64,000 bases of DNA from Streptomyces lienomycini (GTDB lineage: Bacteria; Actinomycetota; Actinomycetes; Streptomycetales; Streptomycetaceae). The notes beneath the pieces are model-generated. The model saw nothing but the letters and a program-made list of their open reading frames with translations, was not told where the DNA came from and ran no database searches. The position numbers were made by a program, and so were the translations under genes. Every line of letters starts with the position of its first letter. Position 1 is the first letter of the stretch. Positions 34,823-43,526 of this stretch are shown here, piece after piece. The stretch spans positions 3,844,001 to 3,908,000 of the forward strand of contig NZ_CP116257.1 of NCBI RefSeq assembly GCF_027947595.1, written 5' to 3'.

Positions 34823-35794
34823 TCACGGCCGCCCCCGGGAGCGGCGCCGCCCGGTGGGCAGGGGCACCGGGTCGACGCCGGTGGTCACCGTGTTGGAGAC
34901 CGCCCCGATGCCCTCGACCGTGAGGGTGACGGTGTCGCCGGGCCGCAGCGGCGGCGGTGCCCCCTCGCCGCGTACGCCCCAGAGCTCGGCGAGGCAGCCG
35001 CCGTTGCCGCAGGTGCCGGAGCCGAGGACGTCGCCCGGTACGACGCGGGTGCCACGCGAGGCGTAGGCGGTCATCTCCTCGAAGGTCCAGCTCATGTGGG
35101 AGAGCAGGTCCTCGCCGACGACCTGCCCGTTGACCTCGGCGGTGAGCGCCAGGCGCAGGAAGCCGTCGGGGTCCCGGTACCGCTCCAGTTCGTCGGCGGT
35201 GACCAGACAGGGGCCGAGCGTGGAGGCGGTGTCCTTGCCCTTGCAGGGGCCGAGGCCGACCTTCATCTCGGCGGACTGGAGATCGCGGGCGGACCAGTCG
35301 TTGAACACGGTGTAGCCGACGATGTGGTCGCGGGCCTGCCCGGGGGTCAGGTCGTGACCCTCGCGGCCGATGACGGCGGCGACTTCCAGCTCGTAGTCGA
35401 GGACTGCGGAGCCGGGCGGCATCGGAACGGCGTCGCCGGGCCCGTAGATGGCGTGCGGGTTGGTGAAGTAGAAGGTGGGGGCCGCGTACCACTGGTCGGG
35501 TACGCCGCTGACGCCGTCCACCGAGCGGCGCACGCCCTCCACGTGTTCCTCGAAGGTGACGAAGTCGCGTACGGAGGCGGGCTGGAGCGGCGGCAGCAGC
35601 CGCACCTGGGAGACGTGCGGACCGGGCGGGACGCCGAGCGCGGCGGTCCCCGCGGCGAGCAGGGCGGGCAGACCGCCGCCGGAGCGCACCAGCTCGGTGA
35701 GCGATGTGTTGCCGGCCAGCGGGTGGAGGGTGCCGTCCGCCTCGACGACGGCGGCGCGGGTGCGGTGCTGGTGTTCGTAGGTGGCGAATCGCAT
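34823..35794 (-). CDS. Fumarylacetoacetate hydrolase (FAH) family protein
   Basis: This 323-residue protein has the FAH-fold metal site: LDYELEVAAVIGREGHDL supplies E-x-E and NDWSARDLQ the Asp region; GLGPCKGKDTASTLGP and GDVLGSGTCGNG complete the active-site pattern. Such enzymes hydrolyse or hydrate C-C bonds of ring-cleavage products, for example 2-hydroxyhepta-2,4-dienedioate or fumarylacetoacetate. It is last in the six-gene aromatic operon, next to the extradiol dioxygenase, so it most likely acts on that enzyme's product. The Arg-rich C-terminal tail (PTGRRRSRGRP) is unusual. Confidence 0.85.
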   Translation of the reverse strand: MRFATYEHQHRTRAAVVEADGTLHPLAGNTSLTELVRSGGGLPALLAAGTAALGVPPGPHVSQVRLLPPLQPASVRDFVTFEEHVEGVRRSVDGVSGVPDQWYAAPTFYFTNPHAIYGPGDAVPMPPGSAVLDYELEVAAVIGREGHDLTPGQARDHIVGYTVFNDWSARDLQSAEMKVGLGPCKGKDTASTLGPCLVTADELERYRDPDGFLRLALTAEVNGQVVGEDLLSHMSWTFEEMTAYASRGTRVVPGDVLGSGTCGNGGCLAELWGVRGEGAPPPLRPGDTVTLTVEGIGAVSNTVTTGVDPVPLPTGRRRSRGRP

Positions 35795-35825
35795 GTGGGC
35801 TCCAGGACACGGGCACGGGCGGGGG

Positions 35826-36764
35826 TCAGACCGGCGGGGCGACGAACACGCCCCGGTCGGGGTCGTTGAACGACTCCTTGGCGACCAGTTCGTTCATCGG
35901 GTTGGCGGTGCCCCACTGGTCGGTGACCTCGGGCCGCGAGAAGTCGTAGATGTGGGGGTGCCAGGTGTCCTCGTCGAGCAGCTCCAGCTCGGTCGTGTAC
36001 TCCACGGTGTTGCCGTGGGGGTCGAGGAAGTACGTGAAGGTGTTGTCGCCCGCCATGTGCCGGCCGGGACCCCAGATCTTCCGGTGCCCGGCGCGCATCA
36101 CCCGCCCCGAGCCGCGCATGTACTCGTCCAGACCGCGCATCTCGAACGAGACGTGGTGCAGTGACGTGTGCGGTCCCTGCGCGACGGCCATGGAGTGGTG
36201 CTGGTTCGAGATCCGCATGAAGTGCATGACCTCGCCCATGTGCGGCGACGACAGGGTGTCGGACAGGACGAACCCGAGGTGACGCTCGTACCACTGCCGG
36301 GTCCGGTTCAGGTCGGGGGAGTTGAGGACGACGTGGGAGAGCTTGACCGGGACGGACTCCTTCTCCTCGATCCTGCGATGCCGGCGCACCTCCACGTCGG
36401 CCGACACCTCGACCGTGCGGCCGTCGACGTCGAAGAACCGGAAGCCGTAGCCACCACCGGGGGTGTCCACCGTGCCCGGCCGCGAGATCAGCTGGACTCC
36501 TCCCGCGAGGAGCCGCTCGGCGAGGGTGTCGACGTCGGTGGCGGACGCGGCCCCGTAGGAGACGAGGTCGAGACGTTTCTCGTCGGCCCTGCGCAGCCGG
36601 ACGACGTAGTTCTCCGGGCTTCCCTCGGCGGCGAGGAAGGAGATGCCGGAGTCCTCGGAGACCTTGGTCAGGCCCCAGACGCCGGAGTAGAAGTCGAGCT
36701 GCTTGTCGTAGTCCGGCACGGCGAGGTCGACGTGCCGCAGGTGGGTGAGCAGACGGCTGTTCAT
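35826..36764 (-). CDS. Extradiol ring-cleavage dioxygenase (type I, VOC fold)
   Basis: The 312-residue, two-domain protein has the length and layout of catechol 2,3-dioxygenase-type enzymes. Candidate iron ligands lie in the C-terminal domain: His144 (KLSHVVLNS), His203/204 (LHHVSFE) and Glu255 (HGNTVEYTTE), with the family signature FTYFLDPHGNTVEY. It cleaves a catechol next to its two hydroxyls using oxygen. The gene is preceded six bases earlier by the amidohydrolase gene. The exact catecholic substrate is unknown; the operon contains a flavin hydroxylase that could supply it. Confidence 0.88.
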   Translation of the reverse strand: MNSRLLTHLRHVDLAVPDYDKQLDFYSGVWGLTKVSEDSGISFLAAEGSPENYVVRLRRADEKRLDLVSYGAASATDVDTLAERLLAGGVQLISRPGTVDTPGGGYGFRFFDVDGRTVEVSADVEVRRHRRIEEKESVPVKLSHVVLNSPDLNRTRQWYERHLGFVLSDTLSSPHMGEVMHFMRISNQHHSMAVAQGPHTSLHHVSFEMRGLDEYMRGSGRVMRAGHRKIWGPGRHMAGDNTFTYFLDPHGNTVEYTTELELLDEDTWHPHIYDFSRPEVTDQWGTANPMNELVAKESFNDPDRGVFVAPPV

Positions 36765-36770
36765 GACGGA

Positions 36771-37772
36771 TCAGTCCTTTCGGAGGAGGGCGGCCGCGGT
36801 GCCGCCGCGCACGGCCTCGAAGTCGGCGTCGGACAGGTGGGCGGCGCTCAGCGCGCCGAGGGGGTCCTCGGTGCCCATGTCGAAGGGGAAGTCGGAGCCG
36901 AGCAGCACCCGGTCCGCGCCCGCCACGCGAACCAACTCCCGCAGGACGTCCGGGTCGTGGACCAGGGAGTCGAAGTACAGGCGCTTGAGGTAGCTGCTGG
37001 GCAGGCGGGCGCAACCGGACCCGGCGTCGGAGCGGGCCTTCCAGGCGTGGTCGGCGCGTCCCATGTGGGCGGGCAGGTAGCCGCCGCCGTGCGCCGCGAC
37101 GATCCGAAGGCCGGGGTGGCGGTCCAGGACACCGGAGAAGATCAGATGGGAGAGGGCGACGGCGTTCTCGGTGGGCTGGCCGACGGAGTTGGACAGGTAC
37201 CACCGGTCGAGGCGCTCGTCGAGGGTGCAGCCGAAGGGGTGGAGGAAGACGATCGCCCCGGCCTCCGCCGCCCTGGCCCACAGAGGTTCGTAGTCCGGGT
37301 CGGACAGTTCGCGCCCCGGGGCGTGGCTGGAGATCTCCACGCCGGCCAGGCCCTGCTCGAGCGCGTGGTCGAGGGCGCGCGCCGCCTGCCCGGGGTGTTG
37401 CAGGGGGACCAGGCCGAGCCCCCGCAGCCGGTCGGCGTCGGCCGAACAGTGCGACGCCGTCGCCTCGTTGGCGAGCCGGTACACCTTCTCGGCCGTCTCC
37501 TCGTCGGCCCAGTAGTGGTAGTGCGAGGGGGAGGGGCTGACCAACTGGACGTCCACACCCTGGGCGTCCATCGCCGCGAGCCGGACCGCCGGATCGGTGA
37601 GGCGCGGGATCCGCGCCCCGATCATCGGGCCGTTGACCCGCGACGCGTCCGGACCGTTGCGGCGGGCGTCCAGGGCTCGCGCCCCGGCCAGGGCCGGCTG
37701 GCCGTCCACCAGCGCCTCGATCCCGGGCAGCAGGACGTGGGCGTGCACGTCGACGGTGGGCGGTGTCGTCAC
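36771..37772 (-). CDS. Amidohydrolase-superfamily protein, ACMSD-like decarboxylase
   Basis: The 333-residue TIM-barrel protein has metal motif DVHAHVLLPG near the N-terminus, LHPFG, AAHGGG and LGSDFPFDMG, the pattern of the ACMSD/gamma-resorcylate decarboxylase branch. These enzymes decarboxylate 2-amino-3-carboxymuconate semialdehyde or hydroxybenzoates without cofactor beyond a divalent metal. The GTG start overlaps the preceding monooxygenase stop (GTGA), so the genes are translationally coupled. In this operon it could remove a carboxyl before or after ring opening. Confidence 0.82.
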   Translation of the reverse strand: MTTPPTVDVHAHVLLPGIEALVDGQPALAGARALDARRNGPDASRVNGPMIGARIPRLTDPAVRLAAMDAQGVDVQLVSPSPSHYHYWADEETAEKVYRLANEATASHCSADADRLRGLGLVPLQHPGQAARALDHALEQGLAGVEISSHAPGRELSDPDYEPLWARAAEAGAIVFLHPFGCTLDERLDRWYLSNSVGQPTENAVALSHLIFSGVLDRHPGLRIVAAHGGGYLPAHMGRADHAWKARSDAGSGCARLPSSYLKRLYFDSLVHDPDVLRELVRVAGADRVLLGSDFPFDMGTEDPLGALSAAHLSDADFEAVRGGTAAALLRKD

Positions 37773-38899
37773 GGCAGCTCCCGCAGCATGTTCATGGTGC
37801 GGCCCATCAGGCCGGGCACGTCGGCGTCCCGGACGCCGTCGAGCTGCCACCGGCCGATCTGGACGGAGGCCTCCACGACGGGACGCACACGCGAGACGCG
37901 TCGCTCGTAGTACCCCTGAAGGAGGGCGTCGTCCCAGGTGTCGGTGGCGGACAGCATCCGGGCGAGCACCCAGGCGTCCTCCAGCGACATGGCCGCTCCC
38001 TGGGCGAGCGTGGGCGGGCAGCAGTGCGCGGCGTCACCGACGAGGACGACCCGGCCGCGATGCCAGGAACCCTCGACCAGCATCCGGTCGAACCACGTGT
38101 AGTTGACCCGGGACGGGTCGGTGATGTGCGCGGTGATCTCGGGCCAGTGGCCGCCGTAGTGCTGAGCCAGGGCGCGCATCTCGTCGGCGTAGGAGCCGGC
38201 CGGGATGGAGGACCGGTCGCGGTGGGCCTCGACGACGTACGCGTAGAGCGTGCTCTCGCCGGTCGGGCAGTAGCCGGCGATGTAGGCGGGGCCGCCGTAG
38301 GCGAGGTCGGTGCGGGTCACACCGGCCGGCCGGGGCACCTCGATCCTCCAGATGGCCATGCCGGTGGGCTCCGGCGCGTCCGCGATGCCGATGGCCGCGC
38401 GGGTGGTGGAGCCGAGACCGTCGGCGGCGACCACCAGGTCGTAGCGGGACTCGGTGCCGTCGCTGAAGCGGACGGCGACCCCGTCGCCGTACTGGTCCAG
38501 GGAGGTGGCACGCACCCCCAGGTGGACGTCGGCGCCGCTCTCGCGGACGGCGTCCCCGAGTATGCGCTGCAGTCGCGGGCGCCGCATGCCGACGGTGGCG
38601 GGCAGGTCGTCGCCGCCGGTGCGCAGGTCCTCGGCGACGTGCAGGACGGTGCCGTCGGGGGCGGTGATGCCGACCGCGTCGAAGCCGTAGCCGGACTTCT
38701 CCACCCGGTTCCACACGCCGAGTTCGCGCAGCACGCGCAGGGCGTTGCCCTGAAGGGTGATGCCGGAGCCCGCGGTGGCGTTCCAGTCGTCCTTCGCCTC
38801 GATCAGATCGACCGCGATTCCGGCGCGGCGCAGCAGGATCGCGGCGGCGTTGCCGGCGGCGCCACCGCCGATGACCAGGACGGTGCGGGGTGTGCTCAT
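37769..38899 (-). CDS. FAD-dependent aromatic hydroxylase (group A flavoprotein monooxygenase)
   Basis: The 376-residue flavoprotein has N-terminal FAD motif VIGGGAAGNAAA (GxGxxG), middle motif LVVAADGLGSTTR and C-terminal GDAAHCCPPTLAQGAAMSLE. It resembles salicylate and 3-hydroxybenzoate hydroxylases, which use NAD(P)H and oxygen to hydroxylate an aromatic acid, giving the catechol or gentisate needed for ring cleavage. It overlaps the amidohydrolase gene by four bases. The substrate acid is inferred from neighbours only. Confidence 0.86.
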   Translation of the reverse strand: MSTPRTVLVIGGGAAGNAAAILLRRAGIAVDLIEAKDDWNATAGSGITLQGNALRVLRELGVWNRVEKSGYGFDAVGITAPDGTVLHVAEDLRTGGDDLPATVGMRRPRLQRILGDAVRESGADVHLGVRATSLDQYGDGVAVRFSDGTESRYDLVVAADGLGSTTRAAIGIADAPEPTGMAIWRIEVPRPAGVTRTDLAYGGPAYIAGYCPTGESTLYAYVVEAHRDRSSIPAGSYADEMRALAQHYGGHWPEITAHITDPSRVNYTWFDRMLVEGSWHRGRVVLVGDAAHCCPPTLAQGAAMSLEDAWVLARMLSATDTWDDALLQGYYERRVSRVRPVVEASVQIGRWQLDGVRDADVPGLMGRTMNMLRELP

Positions 38900-38934
38900 G
38901 GAAGAACTCCTTTGCCCCTCGAGGAGGGTGAGGA

Positions 38935-39906
38935 CTACTTGACGGCGATCGGGTTGACGGGCGAGCCTACGGCGCCGGTGATGGGCAGCGGAGCGGCCGT
39001 GAGCCAGAACTCGTACACGCCGTCGTCCGCGCAGTCCGAGGCCAGCGCGTCCAGGTCCCACATCTCGCCGATGAGCAGCCCCATGTTGGGGATCGCCACC
39101 TGGTGCAGTGGCTGGAAGGCGTGCTCGAACTCGTTCGGCCGGACCTCGAAACCCCAGGTGTCGGTGGCGATCGCGGCGATCTCGGTACGGTGCAGCCAGC
39201 CTGCCGTCGTGAACGACAGACCCGGTGCGGGACCGCCCGCGTACTCCCCCCAGCCCTCGCGCCGGGCGCGGCTGAGCCGGCCCGTCCGCACGAGAACGAT
39301 GTCGCCCCGGCCGACGGTCAGCCCGTGCGCCTCGGCCGTCGCGGTCAGATGGGCCTCGGTGATGGGGAAGCCGTCCGGCAGCTCGCCGTCCCCGCCCACG
39401 ACGCGTCCCACGTCGAGGAGGACGCCGCGCCCGGCGACGTGAGGGGCCATGTGCTCGATGCCGGTGACCAGGTCGCCGTCGGAGGTGACGACCTGTTCGG
39501 CAGGGCGCCCGTTCCACGCCTTGCCGTGATCGAAGATGTGGCCGAGCCCGTCCCACTGCGTGGAGCACTGCAGGGGCATGGAGATGACGTCGTCGGCGCC
39601 ACCGAGCCCGTGCGGGAAGCCCTGGTTGCCGAGGGCCGCGTCGGTGCCGGTGTCGAGCATGGTGTGCACCGGGTTGGTGCGCCGCCGCCAGCCCCGCTGC
39701 GGGCCGTCCATGTCGAACCGCTGCGCGAGGGAGAAGCTGACGCCCCGACGCATCAGCTCCGCGCCCGCGCGGCGCTTGGCCGCGTCGAGGAAGTTGAGGG
39801 TGCCCAACCGGTCGTCCTCGCCCCACCGGCCCCAGTTCGAGTACGCCCGGGCGGCCTCGGCGATCATGCCCTCGGGGTCGTCGCGGTCCAGGGACCCGGC
39901 GGTCAA
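38935..39906 (-). CDS. Cyclase-family metal hydrolase (kynurenine formamidase/isatin hydrolase relative)
   Basis: The 323-residue protein belongs to the long branch of the cyclase family. The metal-site block reads STQWDGLGHIFDHG, where short members have HxGTHxDxPxH, with downstream LLDVGRVV and FDMDGPQRGW. Known members hydrolyse ring amides or esters such as isatin or N-formylkynurenine. The TTG start is chosen for GGAGG seven bases upstream and overlaps the preceding stop codon. It is placed between two genes of the aromatic operon, so ring-opening hydrolysis of a lactone or amide intermediate is possible. Confidence 0.75.
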   Translation of the reverse strand: MTAGSLDRDDPEGMIAEAARAYSNWGRWGEDDRLGTLNFLDAAKRRAGAELMRRGVSFSLAQRFDMDGPQRGWRRRTNPVHTMLDTGTDAALGNQGFPHGLGGADDVISMPLQCSTQWDGLGHIFDHGKAWNGRPAEQVVTSDGDLVTGIEHMAPHVAGRGVLLDVGRVVGGDGELPDGFPITEAHLTATAEAHGLTVGRGDIVLVRTGRLSRARREGWGEYAGGPAPGLSFTTAGWLHRTEIAAIATDTWGFEVRPNEFEHAFQPLHQVAIPNMGLLIGEMWDLDALASDCADDGVYEFWLTAAPLPITGAVGSPVNPIAVK

Positions 39907-40904
39907 GACGTCACCTCCGCCACGCACCGGGTGCGCTGTGCGCCGAGGCCGGTGATGGAGGCGTCCATCACGTCGCCGTCGCGCAACAGGCGCCCCCAGT
40001 GCATGCCGTTGCCCGCCGGGGAGCCGGTCAGCACCAGGTCGCCGGGCAGCAGGCGGGCGCTCTGGGAGGCGTAGGACACCATGCGTGCCACGTTGAAGAT
40101 CATGTCCTTGGTGGACTCGTCCTGCATGGTGTCGCCGTTCAGCTTGAGCACCAGACGCAGATCGCCCGGGTCGGCGACCGACTCGGCGGGCACGATCCAC
40201 GGGCCCAGCGGCGTGAATCCGGGAGCGTTCTTGCTGCGCAGCCAGTCCGTGCCGATCTGCGGCATGTCCCGGCGGAAGACGGCCGCCCGGTCGGTCAGGT
40301 CATTGGCGATCGTGTAGCCGGCGACGTGCTCCAGTGCCTCCTCGACGCGGACACCGTGCGCCGGGCGCCCGATGACGGCCGCCAACTCCAGCTCCCAGTC
40401 CGGCTTCTCCGCCCACGAGGGCAGTACGACGTCGTCGTAGGGACCGGTGACGGCGCTCGGCAGGCCGAGGAAGACGTACGGCAGATCCTCGTCCGCCCGC
40501 CGGTCCATGATCTCGGCGGCCTCGGCGCGACGCTCGTCCTCGGGGCGGTCGTCACCGGCCGCACGGTGGGCGACGTGCAAGTCGATGACGTGCTGGCGGT
40601 AGTTGGCGCCGGACTGGAAGACCTGGCGCGGCTCGACCGGGGCGTGCACCCGGAACTCCGCCAGGACCCCGCGCCCCACGTCGCTGTCCTCGGCCAGGGC
40701 GCGCAGCCGCGGCAGCACTTCCGGCCAGCCCTCCAGGAGCCGCCGGACGGTGAGCCGATCGTCGTCGAGGGCGACACGCAGGTCCACGACGAGCCCGTCG
40801 GCGGTGACCAGAGCGGGAAACGCCGGCCCGCCCGGAGCCGAGAGCGTCGCGAGGGCGAAGGGACCGGCGAAGGGCGCGGGCGCGGGAGCTGGTTTCACGG
40901 ACAT
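39903..40904 (-). CDS. FAH-family hydrolase, first gene of the aromatic operon
   Basis: This 333-residue second FAH-fold protein has metal-site residues in KPDWELELAAVIGRPAHGV, NDLTDRAAVFRRDMP and APGFTPLGPWIV. SVADPGDLRLVLKLNGDTMQ and LTGSPAGNGMHWG are typical of the 2-keto-4-pentenoate hydratase/OHED decarboxylase-like branch. Two FAH proteins in one operon suggest successive steps, such as decarboxylation and hydrolysis. The gene begins divergent from LysR at 41041, with the shared operator between them. Confidence 0.84.
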   Translation of the reverse strand: MSVKPAPAPAPFAGPFALATLSAPGGPAFPALVTADGLVVDLRVALDDDRLTVRRLLEGWPEVLPRLRALAEDSDVGRGVLAEFRVHAPVEPRQVFQSGANYRQHVIDLHVAHRAAGDDRPEDERRAEAAEIMDRRADEDLPYVFLGLPSAVTGPYDDVVLPSWAEKPDWELELAAVIGRPAHGVRVEEALEHVAGYTIANDLTDRAAVFRRDMPQIGTDWLRSKNAPGFTPLGPWIVPAESVADPGDLRLVLKLNGDTMQDESTKDMIFNVARMVSYASQSARLLPGDLVLTGSPAGNGMHWGRLLRDGDVMDASITGLGAQRTRCVAEVTS

Positions 40905-40966
40905 GTCCTCCTGATTGCGGTGGGACTAATCTGGACCCGCCCCCGGTGATCAGGGAAATCGATTGT

Positions 40967-40985
40967 GTGGATAATGGCCATCCAC
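40967..40985. promoter_or_regulatory. LysR-type operator between aromatic operon and regulator
   Basis: GTGGAT-AATGGCC-ATCCAC is a 19-bp dyad with perfect 6-bp arms, and it contains several T-N11-A placements. It lies 63 bases upstream of the FAH start and 56 bases upstream of the LysR start. Confidence 0.65.
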
Positions 40986-41040
40986 GAGACGGATTTCTCC
41001 TGGTCGGCGTCGCCCGGCGCCGTACAGCAAGGAGAAGTCG

Positions 41041-41955
41041 GTGAATCTGGCGCGCCTGCACCTCAACCTCGTCGTCGCCCTGCGCGCCCTGCTGGAGGAG
41101 CGCAACGTCACGCGCGCCGGGCAGCGCGTCGGACTCAGCCAGCCCGCCATGAGCGCCGCGCTGTCCCGGCTGCGCCGCCATTTCGACGACGACCTGCTCG
41201 CCCGTGTCGGCGGCCACTACGAGCTGACCGCCCTCGGCCGGGTGCTGCTCGACCGCACGTCGACCGCCTACGACGTCCTCGAGCGCCTCTTCTCCAGCCA
41301 GGCCGAGTTCGACCCGGCCGAGGAGAGCCGGGAGTTCACGCTGGTGGCCTCCGACTACGCCGTCTCCGTCTTCGGCGCCGAACTCGCCCGCGTCGTCCAC
41401 GAGGAGGCCCCCGGGATCCGGCTGCGCTTCGCACAGACCCCGCCGACCGTGGTCGACGACACCGCCACCCTGCTCAGTGCCGTCGACGGGCTGCTCATGC
41501 CGCACGGTGTCATCAGCGGCTTCCCCGCCACCGACCTCTACGACGACCGCTGGGTGTTCGTGGTCGCCGACGACCACCCGTCCGTCTCGGACCGGCTCAC
41601 CCGACAGGACCTGGCGGACCTGCCGTGGGTCACCTACCAGCGGACGTACGACGCACCCGCCGTGCGCCAGCTCGGGATGCTCGGCGTGGAGCCGCGCGCG
41701 GAGGTGTCCGTCGACAGCTTCCAGCTGCTGCCGCTGCTGGTGGCCGGCACCCGGCGCATCGCCATGGTCCAGTCCCGGCTCGCCCGCCTGCTCGCGCCGA
41801 TCGCCCCCGTGCGGGTCGTGGAGCCTCCGTACGAGGCGGTCCCGTTGCAGGAGGCGCTGTGGTGGCATCCGGTGCACACGCACGACGCCGCGCACCTCTG
41901 GCTGCGGGAGACGGCGGCGCGGGTGGGGGCACGGCTGGATCATGGGCCGCACTGA
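41041..41955 (+). CDS. LysR-family regulator of the aromatic operon
   Basis: This 304-residue protein has a LysR HTH (LVVALRALLEERNVTRAGQR and SQPAMSAALSRLRRHFDDDL), closest in style to the NodD/NahR/DntR branch that senses aromatic acids or flavonoids. The effector domain starts at about residue 90 with FTLVASDYAVSVFGAEL. Divergent orientation and a dyad operator indicate activation of the operon at 34823-40904 in the presence of its substrate. The GTG start follows AAGGAG at about eight bases. Confidence 0.9.
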   Translation: MNLARLHLNLVVALRALLEERNVTRAGQRVGLSQPAMSAALSRLRRHFDDDLLARVGGHYELTALGRVLLDRTSTAYDVLERLFSSQAEFDPAEESREFTLVASDYAVSVFGAELARVVHEEAPGIRLRFAQTPPTVVDDTATLLSAVDGLLMPHGVISGFPATDLYDDRWVFVVADDHPSVSDRLTRQDLADLPWVTYQRTYDAPAVRQLGMLGVEPRAEVSVDSFQLLPLLVAGTRRIAMVQSRLARLLAPIAPVRVVEPPYEAVPLQEALWWHPVHTHDAAHLWLRETAARVGARLDHGPH

Positions 41956-42013
41956 ATCCTCTCGCACGGTGCCCCGGGGGCGCCGACAAGCGGTGACGAA
42001 CTCCGCGGCCAAC

Positions 42014-42047
42014 CATTGGCATCGATAACATTCTCTGCCATAGTTCC
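42014..42047 (+). promoter_or_regulatory. Shared promoter/operator module, copy 1 (importer operon)
   Basis: The 34-bp block is the reverse complement of 51568-51601 with one mismatch. It contains TTGGCA and CATAGT 17 bases apart, a good -35/-10 pair, and the LacI-like palindrome TGNNATCGATNNCA lies in and just before the spacer. Binding of a LacI-type protein here would block RNA polymerase. It lies about 106 bases upstream of the binding-protein start. Confidence 0.75.
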
Positions 42048-42152
42048 AGCTACCGACAGTCGACCCGGGTTCCCGCGGTGACTGCGTGTCGCCGACCTCT
42101 CGGCTGTGCGGAGACCAGTCTCCTCCGCGCCACCCTTGCTCAAGGAGGAGCT

Positions 42153-43451
42153 GTGCAGCATTCCACCGCCCGTTTCATGGGAGTTTCGGGCGCCCTTGTC
42201 CTGTCGCTCGCCGTCAGCGGCTGCTCGGACTCCGGTTCGGACTCCGCCTCGTCGTCCGGCGAGGCATCGATAACATTCTGGGGTTGGGCTCCGGGCTACG
42301 AGGACGCGGTCGAGGCCTTCAACAAGACCCACCCCGACATCAAGGTGTCGTACCAGTCCGTTCAGCCGGGAGCCAAGGGCGGCTACGAGAAGATGCTGAA
42401 CGCGGTCCAGGCGGGCAACGCGCCGTGCCTGGCCCAGGTCGGGTACGAGACGCTGCCCAGCTTCGCCGCGCAGGGTGCCCTCACGGACGTCACCGATCAC
42501 GCCGCCGCCGACGAGGACGACTACCAGGAAGCCGCCTGGAAGTCGGTCACCCTGGCGGACCGTGTGTACGCGGCGCCCGTGGACACCGGCCCGATGGCCC
42601 TCTTCTACAACAAGAAGGTCTTCGACTCGCTCGGCCTGAAGCCCCCCACCACGTGGGACGAGTACGAGACGGCGGCCGAGAAGATTCACGAGTCGGACCC
42701 GAAGCGGTACGTCTCGGCGCCCTACCTCGACTACGACTACGCGGGCCTCGCCTGGCAGACCGGCGCGTCCTGGTTCGGCACCGAGGGCGACGCCTGGCAG
42801 GTCACCATGGACTCCGAGGCCAACAAAAGGGTCGCCGACTACTGGCAGGGCCTGGTCGGCAAGGGGCTGATCAGCGACGCGCCCATGTACGACCAGGCGT
42901 GGTACACGGGCCTCGGCAACGGCGACATCGCCACGGTCGTCGGTGCCGTGTGGCAGGCCGGTGTCATCAAGGGCGGCGCCAAGAGCGGGTCCGGGCAGTG
43001 GGCGGTCGCGCCGCTGCCGCAGTGGAGCAAGGGGGACAAGCAGGTCGGCAATGCGGGCGGGTCGTCCACCGCGGTCCTCAAGGGCTGTGAGAACACCGAA
43101 GCCGCCTGGGAGTTCGCCCACTGGCTCGGCACCGACCGCGAGACGTTCGGCGGCCTCGTCGACAAGGCCGCGCTGTACCCGGCCGCCAAGAGCCTCCTCG
43201 ATCTGCCGCAACTCACTGCCGCCGACCCGTACTTCGGCGGCCAGAAGATCTACGGCGTGTTCGCCGAGGCCTCCGGCCGGGTCAACGCGTCCTGGACCTG
43301 GGGCCCGCTGATGACCAAGACGACCGCCGATCTCAACGACGGGCTCGGCAAGGCCTGGGCCGGCAACGGAACGATCACCGCCGCCCTGGGCACCGCTCAG
43401 AACAAGACCGTGAGCGAGATGAAGAAGCAGGGCCTGCAGATCACCGAGTAG
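42153..43451 (+). CDS. ABC transporter sugar-binding lipoprotein
   Basis: This 432-residue extracytoplasmic solute-binding protein (family 1) has a lipoprotein signal peptide ending LAVSGC (lipid-modified Cys24), then a mature domain starting ITFWGWAPGYEDAVEAFNKT, typical for carbohydrate binding proteins. Trp-rich patches (TWDEY, YWQGLV, WTWGPLM) suit sugar stacking. The GTG start follows AAGGAGGAG. Codons 37-42 (GCA TCG ATA ACA TTC) are unlike the rest of the gene, and they coincide with an operator copy. With GH101 and GH35 neighbours the ligand is probably Gal-beta-1,3-GalNAc or a similar disaccharide. Confidence 0.9.
   Translation: MQHSTARFMGVSGALVLSLAVSGCSDSGSDSASSSGEASITFWGWAPGYEDAVEAFNKTHPDIKVSYQSVQPGAKGGYEKMLNAVQAGNAPCLAQVGYETLPSFAAQGALTDVTDHAAADEDDYQEAAWKSVTLADRVYAAPVDTGPMALFYNKKVFDSLGLKPPTTWDEYETAAEKIHESDPKRYVSAPYLDYDYAGLAWQTGASWFGTEGDAWQVTMDSEANKRVADYWQGLVGKGLISDAPMYDQAWYTGLGNGDIATVVGAVWQAGVIKGGAKSGSGQWAVAPLPQWSKGDKQVGNAGGSSTAVLKGCENTEAAWEFAHWLGTDRETFGGLVDKAALYPAAKSLLDLPQLTAADPYFGGQKIYGVFAEASGRVNASWTWGPLMTKTTADLNDGLGKAWAGNGTITAALGTAQNKTVSEMKKQGLQITE
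42263..42279 (+). promoter_or_regulatory. Operator copy inside the binding-protein coding sequence
   Basis: GGCATCGATAACATTCT is identical to 17 bases of the upstream promoter/operator (42019-42035). It covers codons for Ala-Ser-Ile-Thr-Phe and uses ATA and ACA, very rare in this genome. It lies 244 bases downstream of copy 1, a spacing suited to looping as in lac O1-O2. Confidence 0.7.
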
Positions 43452-43526
43452 TCGCCCCGCATCGGGCCGGACCGCCGGACGGCCGGCCCGAATCCCGCCC
43501 CACCGCACCACAGTGAGGAAGCACCC

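Noticed and set aside
37763..39442. Plus-strand 559-codon ORF across the aromatic operon
   Set aside because: It is antisense to the flavin monooxygenase and cyclase-family genes, both of which have intact motifs.
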